Positions 53,801 to 61,795 of a stretch of DNA of 64,000 bases are shown in pieces. The notes beneath the pieces are model-generated. The model saw only the letters and a program-made list of their open reading frames with translations, was not told the DNA's origin and did not search any database. The stretch spans positions 496,001-560,000 of the forward strand of contig NZ_OESG01000013.1 of assembly GCF_900240945.1 (NCBI RefSeq), read 5' to 3'. A program made the position numbers and the translations under genes. This DNA comes from Mycobacterium sp. 3519A. GTDB lineage: Bacteria > Actinomycetota > Actinomycetes > Mycobacteriales > Mycobacteriaceae. Within the stretch, counting starts at the first letter, position 1, and each line of letters opens with the position of its first letter.

Positions 53801-54025
53801 GAGCACACCATCAGCATCGGCTCCACCGACGGCAGCTTCCGCGACCAGGCGGGCGAGCGCCAGTGGACCATCTCGGTGCTCAACACCGCCGCGCCGACCT
53901 CCGTCACGGTCAACGGGTCCGAGGTGGCGCCGTCCGACTACGCCTGGAACGGCGCCACCCGCAACCTGCGAATCACGCTGCCGGTCAGCAGCATTCAGGA
54001 GGCGGTGACCGTCAGCTACCGGTGA
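50882..54025 (+). CDS. Exported GH31 glycosidase with two inserted CBM-like modules
   Basis: 1047 residues from GTG 50882, which is preceded by GGGAGGGAGG; an upstream TTG at 50861 is less likely. Signal peptide LAIVMSAVLILALAWAAGCA ends in a weak lipobox-like AAGC. After an N-terminal beta region, two similar jelly-roll (CBM6/35-like) modules start at CEAEDL (about 146) and CEAERL (about 276), each with GYSGxGxxxG. The GH31 barrel follows: YGVWYSENIDRT, nucleophile Asp641 in WWLDWCCEG, acid/base Asp709 in FTGDTYSTW, and SHDIGGQ. Family members cleave alpha-glucosides, alpha-xylosides or related links. Probably acts on exported or host glycans. Confidence 0.9.
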   Translation: MRTRPAALAIVMSAVLILALAWAAGCAVRRTNGEQHHRIPTVTSGSARFQVLSPTLIRTEYASDRKFVDGPTFNVVGRNAFPVTAYTTTSVDGWLTIATSAMTLRYKTDSGPFTPRNLIVHLKAGGQDVTATPWQRPTCVVGVVCEAEDLTPVGAQAAHDHPGYSGAGYLAGDGLEADVDIESPGRYQFIVRYAKAGVGAFTLGVDGYPAQTTNLAPTADWATAAVPLDLAKGHHQLSLSDSGPVAIDSVALVAPGAPPPTMVRHPLVDCQFNVTCEAERLGRSGAAAVAGDRPGYSGTGFVTGLNPNSDLLIRAVGVPSDARYTLHVRYANGGPVTLTVGGVTRTVALPPTDDRTTWGTARIPVTLRAGTSDVAVGCPDAEGCGVTVDAVAVTSEGAGMPAPHIPLGGYRRSLDGVNGDNGAPLTTPGLLHRDGWYLLDDSASALFDTTTNELSPRPQNRGAHLDGYLFGYGADYKRGLSDLATLTGPPALLPPWAYGVWYSENIDRTADELQNDVVSRFRSEGVPLDVLVVDTDYKTPDHWNGWQIDTGKFPDPEGFFDWAKTQGLQTVLNVHPSISKTDPRLPEAQATAHNRLRSADCPAPGGRQCYVFDWADPDQLQAYLNLQQTMERLGNHYWWLDWCCEGAEVSPLGATPDAWISQQYAETAEKGGRRGFVLSRTYGSPRSGASGMPTGPWADKRTTIHFTGDTYSTWGTLAGEVGWTPAESVATGLSAVSHDIGGQLDTGGLAGSELEAYGRRTTKLSDDLYARWVQLGTFQPIDRLHGDHSDRLPWQYGPAAQASAKKFLNLRARLVPYLYTLADAANRTGLPVVRPLYLEYPDQPQAYAFADTEYLFGPDVLVAPVTTPGDRVTRTVWLPPGQWTNFFTGETLQGGTTHQVSSGLDTMPVFVKSGAVIATRTDDTANSAAPLTGVTLNVAEGAPGTFTLYEDDGTGGRNRRGATTRIDYTESPDEHTISIGSTDGSFRDQAGERQWTISVLNTAAPTSVTVNGSEVAPSDYAWNGATRNLRITLPVSSIQEAVTVSYR

Positions 54026-54623
54026 CGTCGGCGGTCGGCCGCCAGCGCTTGATGAAATCGGTCTCCGGCCACTGTTCGTAGGCGGCCATCAACTCGTACA
54101 TCGTCGCGCGGTCGATCGATTCGCGGATGATGTCGGCGTGCCCCGCGTGCCGGGTCAGTTCCTCGATCAGGTGCAGCGCGACCCAGCGCACCGACCAGTG
54201 GTCGATGTCCTGCGGGAACCACGGCACCTCATGCGGCACCGGCACCGGCGTGTCGAGATCGGCCTCGGCGAACACCCGCAGCGTCTCCTCGTTCTGCGCC
54301 CGCAACGCGTCGAGCAGGTCGGTGAGGGTGTCGTCGTCGTGCATCACGTACTGGTCGGCGTACTCGGCCATGATCTCCTCCATCGGACGGTCGTCACGCG
54401 GCGGGAAGTCCGGCGCGGCCGCGGCCCGTTGCACCCAACCCTTTTGCACACTCGTGGCGTGCTTGATCAGGCCGCCGATGGACAGCGAACTGACCGACGG
54501 GGTCGACCGGGCCTGCTCGTCGGTCAGCCCGTACGCCACCGAGAAGAACGCGTTCTGGTTGAACTTCAGGAACTCGAGCAAACTCTGCCGCTCGTCGGAG
54601 GCGGGCGGAGGCATTCCTGGCAT
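54012..54623 (-). CDS. DinB family protein (DUF664 type), first copy
   Basis: 203 residues. DinB four-helix bundle: LLEFLKFNQNAFFSVAYGLTDEQARSTPS, SIGGLIKHATSVQKGW with the first metal His, and LHLIEELTRHAGHADIIRES with the two further His residues. These proteins bind a divalent metal and include mycothiol-dependent transferases; no substrate can be named. The gene is downstream of the second DinB gene by two bases, and its 3' end overlaps the convergent GH31 gene by 14 bases. Confidence 0.88.
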   Translation of the reverse strand: MPGMPPPASDERQSLLEFLKFNQNAFFSVAYGLTDEQARSTPSVSSLSIGGLIKHATSVQKGWVQRAAAAPDFPPRDDRPMEEIMAEYADQYVMHDDDTLTDLLDALRAQNEETLRVFAEADLDTPVPVPHEVPWFPQDIDHWSVRWVALHLIEELTRHAGHADIIRESIDRATMYELMAAYEQWPETDFIKRWRPTADVTGS

Positions 54624-54625
54624 GG

Positions 54626-55156
54626 CTACTTTCCCTCTCTTTTGGTGGTGTGCGCGTAAAGATCTCTAATACAAGCAATTTCGGCACCGTGGTGGATGGC
54701 TTCGCGATTGATGTGCAGAACGAGTTCGGCCATCGGGTGCTCGGCCCATGGGCCCTCCGCAGGGCCGATCGGGCGCGCCAGAGCCGCTGCGTCCAGTCGC
54801 CGCACTCCTGTGATCCATCCTTTGTACGCGTCATCGAGTTGCTGCAGGGCCGTCTGCGCATCGGTGGCGTAGTCCCACGACTGGTAGTCGGCGGCGGGCC
54901 CGCCGAAGTGCGAGTGGTTGCGCATCGCGAAGACGCCGACGATGACGTGGGCCAGCCGCCACGCGATGGTGGTGAACGGCGCGGGCTGCGGCGCGGGGTA
55001 GGCGAAGTCGATCGAGCCATCGGGGTGCACGGTCCAGCAGTCCGGGACCGGTTGCCAGAAGTACTCGTCGTCGGTCAATCCGTCGAGCCGGGGACGCAGT
55101 TGGTGCGTCCAGTGGTAGTCGAGTTGGTCGGCCAGTTGGGTCGTCACGTCACTCAT
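54626..55156 (-). CDS. DinB family protein, second copy
   Basis: 176 residues. DinB-like: LADQLDYHWTHQLRPRLDGLTDDEYFWQPV at the start, TTIAWRLAHVIVGVFAMRNHSHFG with a metal His, and LVLHINREAIHHGAEIACIRDLY with the C-terminal His residues. It opens a two-gene operon with the other DinB gene and is divergent from the WYL regulator, with a palindromic operator between (55176-55198). Mycothiol-dependent detoxification or maleylpyruvate-isomerase-like chemistry is possible. Confidence 0.88.
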   Translation of the reverse strand: MSDVTTQLADQLDYHWTHQLRPRLDGLTDDEYFWQPVPDCWTVHPDGSIDFAYPAPQPAPFTTIAWRLAHVIVGVFAMRNHSHFGGPAADYQSWDYATDAQTALQQLDDAYKGWITGVRRLDAAALARPIGPAEGPWAEHPMAELVLHINREAIHHGAEIACIRDLYAHTTKREGK

Positions 55157-55175
55157 GGGAACAGCGTGACATCCA

Positions 55176-55198
55176 TATAGGACAGTTTCTGTCCTATA
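55176..55198. promoter_or_regulatory. Palindromic operator between DinB operon and WYL regulator
   Basis: Perfect 10-bp arms TATAGGACAG and CTGTCCTATA around TTT lie 20 bases upstream of both starts (55156 minus, 55218 plus). A TATAAC-like -10 element overlaps the right edge. The position indicates autoregulation by the WYL protein and control of the dinB pair. Confidence 0.75.
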
Positions 55199-55217
55199 AC
55201 TGTGTCAATCTGATCGG

Positions 55218-56171
55218 GTGTCCGAAACGACGAGCCGGCTGCTGCAGCTCCTTGGCTTGCTGCAGTCGCGCCGGGTATGGACCTCCGAGGAGCTCGCCCA
55301 GCGGCTGTCGGTGACCACCCGCAGCGTGCGCCGCGATGTGGAGCGGCTGCGGGACCTGGGCTATCCGGTGCACGCCAGCAAGGGGCACGGCGGCGGCTAT
55401 CAACTCGGGGCGGGCGCGGCACTGCCGCCGCTGCTGCTCGACCCCGACGAGGCGGTCGCGATGGCGGTGTGCCTGCGCGTGGCCGCGGGCGGCAGCGTGG
55501 CCGGGGTCGGGGAATCGGCGTTGCGCGCGCTGAGCAAGCTCGACCAGGTGATGCCCGCCCGGCTGCGGTCGCAGGTGGCGGCCGTGCACGAGGCGACCGT
55601 CACGCTGCCGTCGAACTACTCGGACTCACCGGTCGAACCGGACGTGCTGATGACGTTGGCGCGCGCGTGCCGCGATCACGAACACGTCAACTGCGGCTAC
55701 GTCGACATCCGCGGTAACGCCACCGATCGGCGCCTCGAGCCCTATCAGCTGGTGACCACCGGCCGGCGCTGGTATCTGCTGGCCTACGACCGCGACCGGC
55801 AGGACTGGCGCAGCCTGCGGCTGGACCGGATGGCCGACGTGCACGCGCTCGGCACCACGTTCACCCCGCGGGGGGCGCCCGACGCGGCCGCCTATGTGCG
55901 GCGCTCGATCAGCTCGTCGCCGTACCGCTACGTCGCCCGAGTGCGCTATCAGGCTCCCGAACATGTTGTGGCGCAACACTTTTCTGCCGCGTCGGTGACC
56001 ATCGAACCTGATGGTCCCGACGCCTGCATACTGACCGCCGGTGCGGACGACCCCGACCGCATGGTTTTCTACCTGGCGCTGCCGGACTGCGAATTCGAAG
56101 TGCTCGAGCCGCCGGAGGTGATCAGGGCGGTGGGCGCATTGGCCGAACGACTGCGGCGCGCGGCGGGCTAG
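55218..56171 (+). CDS. HTH-WYL (YafY-like) transcriptional regulator
   Basis: 317 residues from GTG 55218, about 20 bases after the operator, so the transcript may be leaderless. The N-terminal DeoR/HTH_11 motif is TSEELAQRLSVTTRSVRRDVERLRDLGYPVHA, and the ligand-sensing WYL domain begins with RRLEPYQLVTTGRRWYLLAYDRDRQ at about residue 165. It ends with a helical WCX-type tail. These regulators respond to small nucleotide-like or metabolite ligands. It probably represses itself and the dinB operon. Its stop overlaps the next gene's end by four bases. Confidence 0.9.
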   Translation: MSETTSRLLQLLGLLQSRRVWTSEELAQRLSVTTRSVRRDVERLRDLGYPVHASKGHGGGYQLGAGAALPPLLLDPDEAVAMAVCLRVAAGGSVAGVGESALRALSKLDQVMPARLRSQVAAVHEATVTLPSNYSDSPVEPDVLMTLARACRDHEHVNCGYVDIRGNATDRRLEPYQLVTTGRRWYLLAYDRDRQDWRSLRLDRMADVHALGTTFTPRGAPDAAAYVRRSISSSPYRYVARVRYQAPEHVVAQHFSAASVTIEPDGPDACILTAGADDPDRMVFYLALPDCEFEVLEPPEVIRAVGALAERLRRAAG

Positions 56172-56731
56172 GCGGTGATCCCGAGCCGGTCGGTCAGGAC
56201 CAGGAACGCGACCGCGAAGTCGTTGTCGGCGGTGCTTTCGCGGACCTGATTCCAGTTCACCTGCTCGCGGACGGCGCGCACGCCGGGCAGCAGCGCGGCG
56301 AAGTCGCAGTGGTGTTCGTTGAGCGAGGTCAGCTTCTCGGAGACCACCAGCGTCGGCGCCAGCACCGGCATCGCGATGGCGAGCACCTCGATGACCTCAG
56401 CGCCGCTGATGATGGCCGGGGTGACCGGCACGTCGTTGAGCCGATGCAGCACGTCGACGACGACGTCGTCGACGCAGGCCTTGAACAGCCAGTCCTCGGG
56501 CGGGCGATCCACCCGGAAGCCGGCTTCCGCCAGCGTCTTGGCGGCCGTTTCGGCGTCGTCTTCGGCGACGACGAAATCCACGTCGTGCACGGGTTCCGGG
56601 GCCCCGTGCACCCACAGCGCATAGCTGCCCGCGAGGGCGAAGTCGGGGCCCTGCGCCTTGAGGGCCGACGCCGCGCGCTTGAGCGCGTCGCGCAAATCGT
56701 CATTGCGGCCAAGCACATCGGAATCCGTCAT
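56168..56731 (-). CDS. Nucleotidyltransferase-fold protein
   Basis: 187 residues from the ATG at 56731. ALAGSYALWVHGAPEPVHDVDFVVAEDDAETAAKTL shows the nucleotidyltransferase GS...D.D pattern, with DVDF as the catalytic acidic pair, and VVDVLHRLNDVPV follows. The size is that of small MNT- or DUF6036-like domains, which are often toxin/antitoxin or regulatory proteins. Its start is 18 bases from the divergent EEP gene. A partner HEPN protein is not encoded next to it. Function unknown. Confidence 0.7.
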   Translation of the reverse strand: MTDSDVLGRNDDLRDALKRAASALKAQGPDFALAGSYALWVHGAPEPVHDVDFVVAEDDAETAAKTLAEAGFRVDRPPEDWLFKACVDDVVVDVLHRLNDVPVTPAIISGAEVIEVLAIAMPVLAPTLVVSEKLTSLNEHHCDFAALLPGVRAVREQVNWNQVRESTADNDFAVAFLVLTDRLGITA

Positions 56732-56733
56732 CG

Positions 56734-56750
56734 TGGGTATGGAGTACCCA
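56734..56750. promoter_or_regulatory. Short palindrome between divergent start codons
   Basis: TGGGTA and TACCCA arms, 5-base spacer, sit between the starts 56731 (minus) and 56750 (plus). With only 18 bases between the start codons, the promoters must lie within the opposite genes or the transcripts are leaderless. Confidence 0.3.
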
Positions 56751-57523
56751 TGGGGATCCGAATGGCCACCTTCAACATCCTGCACGGGCGCAGTGTCCAC
56801 GACGGGGCGGTGCACCTGGACAGACTCGTGGCCGCGGTCAAGGAACTGGACCCCGACATCCTGGCGCTGCAGGAGGTCGACTGCGATCAACCGCGCTCGG
56901 GCATGGCCGACCTCACTGCGGTCGCCGCCGAGGCGATGGGCGCGGTCAGTCACCGGTTCGTCGCGGCGATCTCCGGAACCCCGGGCGCCACCTGGATGGC
57001 CGCCACCGGACGTGAGCAGCCCGGCACCGCCGCATACGGCATCGCGCTGCTGTCCCGCTACCTCGCCGAGAGCTGGCAGGTGGTGCGGCTACCGCGGATC
57101 CCAATGCGGTTCCCGATGTACCTTCCCGGCCCACGCCGCGTGCAGATCGTGCACGAGGAGCCGCGGGCGGCGATGGTCGGGCGGTTCGACACCCCGCTGG
57201 GACCGCTGACCGTCGCGAACACCCACCTGTCCTTCGTGCCCGGCTGGAACCGGGTGCAGTTGCGGCGGCTGATCCGGGATCTGCGCGGGTTTGACGGCCC
57301 GCGGTTCTTGATGGGTGACCTGAACATGACGCCGCCGACGCCGCGCCGGTGGACGCGGATGCGCCCGCTGGGGGAGGCGGCGACGTTTCCTGCCGACGGG
57401 CCGTGCAATCAGCTCGACCACATCCTGACCGACGATGCGTCGGTGCGGGTCGAGGAGTGCGCGGCGCCGAGGTTGCCCATTTCCGACCATCGGGCACTGG
57501 TTGTCGACATCTCGCAGGCGTGA
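56750..57523 (+). CDS. Endonuclease/exonuclease/phosphatase family protein
   Basis: 257 residues from ATG 56750. EEP fold: MATFNILHGRSVHD, PDILALQEVDCDQPRSG (metal Glu), VANTHLSFVPGWNR, FLMGDLNMTPPTPRRW (catalytic Asp-Asn), QLDHILTD and PISDHRALVVDIS (His). No signal peptide, so cytosolic. The canonical GDLN is kept, unlike the membrane copy at 33375. Probably a phosphodiesterase/phosphatase. It is transcribed towards the GH38 operon and is 102 bases from it. Confidence 0.85.
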   Translation: MGIRMATFNILHGRSVHDGAVHLDRLVAAVKELDPDILALQEVDCDQPRSGMADLTAVAAEAMGAVSHRFVAAISGTPGATWMAATGREQPGTAAYGIALLSRYLAESWQVVRLPRIPMRFPMYLPGPRRVQIVHEEPRAAMVGRFDTPLGPLTVANTHLSFVPGWNRVQLRRLIRDLRGFDGPRFLMGDLNMTPPTPRRWTRMRPLGEAATFPADGPCNQLDHILTDDASVRVEECAAPRLPISDHRALVVDISQA

Positions 57524-57606
57524 GCCTGCGTTCAGGATTCCGTTCTGTGGATGAGCAACTCGCTGAGATCAAGGATCTGATCATCGAGGGCCGTAACAGC
57601 CGCTGA
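57520..57606 (+). CDS. Possible 28-residue small ORF before the mannosidase gene
   Basis: GTG at 57520 overlaps the EEP stop (GTGA) and reads VSLRSGFRSVDEQLAEIKDL, then IIEGRNSR and TGA. The DEQLAEIKDLIIEG part is amphipathic and helix-forming. It could be a real small protein or leader peptide of the GH38 gene, or a chance frame; the evidence is only its position and composition. Confidence 0.25.
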   Translation: MSLRSGFRSVDEQLAEIKDLIIEGRNSR

Positions 57607-57625
57607 GCGCCGTAGTGTTGTTGGC

Positions 57626-60600
57626 GTGCAGGTCATCTCCGCGGAGTCGACGGAGCTATTCGTCGGTCCGGCCGACGATCCGCTGCAGATAGTGCGCGTC
57701 GGGTACACCGGCGGTGGCGGTGAAATCCTCGTCGAGGGCGACGGTCTCACAGGTCGCGTAGAAGTAGCGGCCGGCGACGGCAGCGTCGAGATCCCCGTCC
57801 GTGTCGACTCGCCGACGCCAGGAGAGCAGCGGCCGGCCCGCGCCGGTGACGCGTCGTTCGTGTTCACCGTCGCCGAGCCCGGCTGGACGCTGTACATGAT
57901 CAGCCACTTCCACTACGACCCGGTTTGGTGGAACACCCAGGCGGCCTACACCAGCGTCTGGAGCGAGGATCCACCAGGCCGCTGCCGTCAGACCAACGGG
58001 TTCGAGTTGGTGCGCGCGCATCTGGAGATGGCCCGCCGGGAGCTGGAGTACAAGTTCGTGCTGGCCGAGGTCGACTATCTCAAGCCGTACTGGGACACCC
58101 ACCCCGAGGACCGCGAGGATCTGCGCCGGTTTCTCGCCGACGGCCGCATCGAGGTGATGGGCGGCGCGTACAACGAACCGAACACCAACCTCACCAGCGC
58201 CGAGACCACCATCCGAAACTTCGTGCACGGCACGGGCTTTCAACGCGACATCATGGGCGCCGACCCGGCCACCGCATGGCAGCTGGACGTCTTCGGCCAC
58301 GACCCGCAGTTCCCGGGGATGGCCGCCGACGCCGGGCTGACATCCAGTTCGTGGGCCCGCGGCCCGCACCATCAGTGGGGCCCGGTCGCCGGTGGTGGCG
58401 ACCCCCGGCGCATGCAGTTCTCCAGCGAGTTCGAATGGATCGCGCCGTCCGGGCGCGGCCTGTTGACGCATTACATGCCCGCGCATTATTCGGCGGGCTG
58501 GTGGATGGACTCGTCGGCGACGCTCGCCGAGGCCGAGCAGGCGACCTACGAGTTGTTCGCCACGCTGAAGACGGTCGCGCTGACCCGCAACGTGCTACTG
58601 CCCGTCGGCACCGACTACACCCCACCCAACAAGTGGGTCACCGACATCCACCGCGACTGGAATGCCCGCTACACCTGGCCCCGGTTCGTCTGCGCGCTGC
58701 CCCGCGAGTTCTTCGCCGCCGTGCGCGACGAACTCCAGCAGCGTGGTCTGGCGGCGTCGCCGCAGACCAGGGACATGAACCCGATCTACACCGGCTGTCA
58801 CGTGTCGTACATCGACACCAAGCAGGCCAACCGCGCCGCCGAGGACGCGGTGCTGGATGCCGAACGGTTCTCGGTGTTCGCCGGCCTGCTCGGCGGGGCG
58901 ACGTATCCGCAGGCGGCGATGGCCAAGGCATGGGTGCAGTTGGCCTACGGCGCGCACCACGACGCGATCACCGGATCGGAATCCGATCAGGTGTACCTGG
59001 ACCTGCTCACCGGATGGCGCGACGCGTGGCAGCTCGGCGTTACCGCGCGGGACAACGCGCTGCGGCTGCTGTCCGCGGCTATCGACGCGCCGGTGGTGGT
59101 GTGGAACCCGTTGGCGCACAAGCGCTCCGATGTGGTGACCGCTCGGCTGCCCCGCGCGCTGGCCGAGGGTGTTCGAGTGCTGGACGCCGACGGCACCGAG
59201 TTACCCGTGCAGGTCGAACACGGCGGCCGGTCGGTGAGCTGGCTGGCCCGCGACGTGCCGTCGGTCGGCTGGCAGTCCTATCGGCTGGCCTCGGGTGGCG
59301 GGTCCTCGGGCTGGGAACCGTTGGCAGGCACCAGCATTGGCAACGAGGCCTACCGGCTGACCGTGGATCCAGCCCGCGGCGGCGGGGTCAGCTCTGTCGT
59401 CGAGGTCGACTCCGGTCGCGAACTGATCGCCGACGGACGAGTCGGCAACGAACTTGCCGTGTACGACGAGTATCCCGCGCACCCGGAGGCGGGGGAGGGG
59501 CCCTGGCACCTACTTCCCAAAGGACCGGTCGTCGCGTCGTCGGCCGACCCGGCCTCGGTGCAGGCCTACCGCGGGCCGCTCGGCGAGCGGCTGGTGATCC
59601 ATGGTCGCATCGGAGATCTGCTGCGCTACAAGCAAACCGTGACGCTGTGGCGGGGCGTGGCCCGGGTGGACTGTCGCACCACCGTCGACGAGTTCACCGG
59701 CGCCGACAAGCTGCTGCGGCTGCGGTGGCCGTGCCCTGTGCCTGGCGCGCTGCCGGTCAGCGAGGTCGGCGACGCGGTGATCGGCCGCGGATTCGGGTTG
59801 ACGCATGAGCGGGGCGCGCTCGACGCGGTGGACGCGGCGCAGCATCCCTGGACGCTCGACAACCCGGCGTACGGTTGGTTCGGCCTTTCGTCGGCCGTAC
59901 GTGTGCGCGTGGGTGCGGACCTGCGTGCAGTGTCGGTCGCCGAAGTGGTGGCTCCGACGGAATCGGTGTCGGCGCCGTTGGCGCGTGGCCTCATGGTCGC
60001 GCTCGTCCGTGCCGGTGTCACCGCCACCTGCAGCAGCGCGAACAAGCCGCGATACGGCGACCTGTCCGTCGACTCCAACCTGCCGGACGCGCGGATCACC
60101 CTCGGCGGCCCTGACGAAAACGATTTCACCGCAGCAGTTCTCGCGGACGCCGATCCGGTCTATGCCGAAGACCTGAAGCGGCAACTCGACACCTGCGGCA
60201 CCGCCAGGGTGTGGGTGCCTGCCGTATCGCCGCTGGCGGACCAGTGGGTGCCGAGCGCCGATCTGCGCGCAGTGCGTGCGCTGCCGGTGCTGATCGTCGC
60301 TGGCGCGGCGCTCGAGGACGCCGTCGGCGCCGTCGTCGACGATCTCGCCGACTTCGAGATCGAGGTGAGCCAGACCGCGCCATCGGCGATCGAGCGGTTC
60401 GCGGATCGCACCGTCGCGGTGCTCAACCGCGGTATGCCCGGCTTCGCCGTCGATTCCGACGGCACGCTGCACATGTCGCTGATGCGCTCGTGTACCGGAT
60501 GGCCGTCGGGCACCTGGATCGACCCGCCGCGGCGCACCGCACCAGACGGTTCGAACTTCCAATTGCAGCACTGGACACACACATTCGAGTACGCGGTGGT

Positions 60601-61795
60601 CTCAGGTGACGGAGATTGGCGGCAGGCCGATATTCCTGCTCGAAGCGCGGAGTTCTCCCGTCCGCTGCTGGCGGTGGCCGACAACGACCGACCGTTCGGC
60701 GGTCTGCCAGCGTGGGGGTCGCTGCTCGAGATCGAGCCCGCGGGCAAGGTGGCACTCGGGGCGCTGAAGACTGCGGGCAACCCGCTGGCGGCGGGCAGCG
60801 GGCAGCATGTCGACCCCGCGGACGGCGTCGCGCTGCGGCTGGTCGAAACATGCGGAGCCACCACCGATGTCGTGGTCCGTTCGGGGCTGAGGCGGATCAC
60901 CGCGGCGTCGCGCGTCGACCTGCTCGAGCAGCCCCGACTGCAGGAGATGGCGTCGGATTCGTTGACGCTGCACGGCTATGAGATCGCCACCGTCCTGGCC
61001 CGGCTGAACATGCCGCGGGTGCTCGAGGCCGACCACGCCGAACTTGCCCCTGAGGCGGAAGCCGCGCAGCCGCTGTACGCCAGGTATTGGCTGCACAACC
61101 GTGGCCCCGCCGCCGTCGGCGGTCTGCCCGCCGTCGCGCACCTGCACCCGCAGCACGTCGACCTGTCACCGAATTCGGCAGTACCGCTTCGCCTTACGGT
61201 GGTCAGCGACAGCAGCGACGCGGCGCTGCACGGCAAGGTCCGGGTGCTGTGCCCGACCGGATGCAGCGTGGAACCTGCCGATCTGCCGTTCGTGCTGCCG
61301 CCCGGGGAGCACCTCGACGCCGAACTCACGCTGAGGGTGGCACCGGATGCGCCGCGCGGATTGCTGCCCGTGCGTGCCGAACTGGCCGTGACGGGCAGCG
61401 ACGCGGCGACGATACCCCCGTCCTGGCGGCAGCTGGTCGAGGACGTGTGCGTGGTGTCGGTCGATGCCTCGGACGATCAACTGCTGAAATTGGTCAGCGA
61501 TCCGGAGCCGGTGGAGTTGTCGCCGGGTGACACCGGGCGGCTGGCGGTCACCGTCGGCACCGACGCCTATGCCGATTTGGCGGTGGAGGCGCATCTGATC
61601 AGCCCGTGGGGAACCTGGGAGTGGATGGGACCCGCAGCGATCGGCCGCGAACTGCCCGCCCGCGGGACGCTCGAAATCGGCTTCGACGTTGCGCCCCCGG
61701 CGGGGCTGGAACCCGGCGAATGGTGGGCGCTGATCCGGGTCGGCTGCGCGGGCACACTGCTGTACTCGCCGGCGGTGAAGGTGACGGTGCGATGA
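57626..61795 (+). CDS. GH38 alpha-mannosidase
   Basis: 1389 residues, GH38 family, in the position of M. tuberculosis Rv0648. The catalytic domain has MISHFHYDPVWW with the zinc ligands His96 and Asp98, WQLDVFGHDPQFP with the probable nucleophile Asp221, and GAHHDAITGSESDQVY near residue 445. Long beta-domains fill the C-terminal half, and 1389 residues is typical for the large bacterial form. No signal peptide is evident, so it probably acts in the cytoplasm on mannosides from lipoarabinomannan/lipomannan turnover or imported oligosaccharides. GTG 57626. Its stop overlaps the next gene (ATGA). Confidence 0.92.
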   Translation: MQVISAESTELFVGPADDPLQIVRVGYTGGGGEILVEGDGLTGRVEVAAGDGSVEIPVRVDSPTPGEQRPARAGDASFVFTVAEPGWTLYMISHFHYDPVWWNTQAAYTSVWSEDPPGRCRQTNGFELVRAHLEMARRELEYKFVLAEVDYLKPYWDTHPEDREDLRRFLADGRIEVMGGAYNEPNTNLTSAETTIRNFVHGTGFQRDIMGADPATAWQLDVFGHDPQFPGMAADAGLTSSSWARGPHHQWGPVAGGGDPRRMQFSSEFEWIAPSGRGLLTHYMPAHYSAGWWMDSSATLAEAEQATYELFATLKTVALTRNVLLPVGTDYTPPNKWVTDIHRDWNARYTWPRFVCALPREFFAAVRDELQQRGLAASPQTRDMNPIYTGCHVSYIDTKQANRAAEDAVLDAERFSVFAGLLGGATYPQAAMAKAWVQLAYGAHHDAITGSESDQVYLDLLTGWRDAWQLGVTARDNALRLLSAAIDAPVVVWNPLAHKRSDVVTARLPRALAEGVRVLDADGTELPVQVEHGGRSVSWLARDVPSVGWQSYRLASGGGSSGWEPLAGTSIGNEAYRLTVDPARGGGVSSVVEVDSGRELIADGRVGNELAVYDEYPAHPEAGEGPWHLLPKGPVVASSADPASVQAYRGPLGERLVIHGRIGDLLRYKQTVTLWRGVARVDCRTTVDEFTGADKLLRLRWPCPVPGALPVSEVGDAVIGRGFGLTHERGALDAVDAAQHPWTLDNPAYGWFGLSSAVRVRVGADLRAVSVAEVVAPTESVSAPLARGLMVALVRAGVTATCSSANKPRYGDLSVDSNLPDARITLGGPDENDFTAAVLADADPVYAEDLKRQLDTCGTARVWVPAVSPLADQWVPSADLRAVRALPVLIVAGAALEDAVGAVVDDLADFEIEVSQTAPSAIERFADRTVAVLNRGMPGFAVDSDGTLHMSLMRSCTGWPSGTWIDPPRRTAPDGSNFQLQHWTHTFEYAVVSGDGDWRQADIPARSAEFSRPLLAVADNDRPFGGLPAWGSLLEIEPAGKVALGALKTAGNPLAAGSGQHVDPADGVALRLVETCGATTDVVVRSGLRRITAASRVDLLEQPRLQEMASDSLTLHGYEIATVLARLNMPRVLEADHAELAPEAEAAQPLYARYWLHNRGPAAVGGLPAVAHLHPQHVDLSPNSAVPLRLTVVSDSSDAALHGKVRVLCPTGCSVEPADLPFVLPPGEHLDAELTLRVAPDAPRGLLPVRAELAVTGSDAATIPPSWRQLVEDVCVVSVDASDDQLLKLVSDPEPVELSPGDTGRLAVTVGTDAYADLAVEAHLISPWGTWEWMGPAAIGRELPARGTLEIGFDVAPPAGLEPGEWWALIRVGCAGTLLYSPAVKVTVR

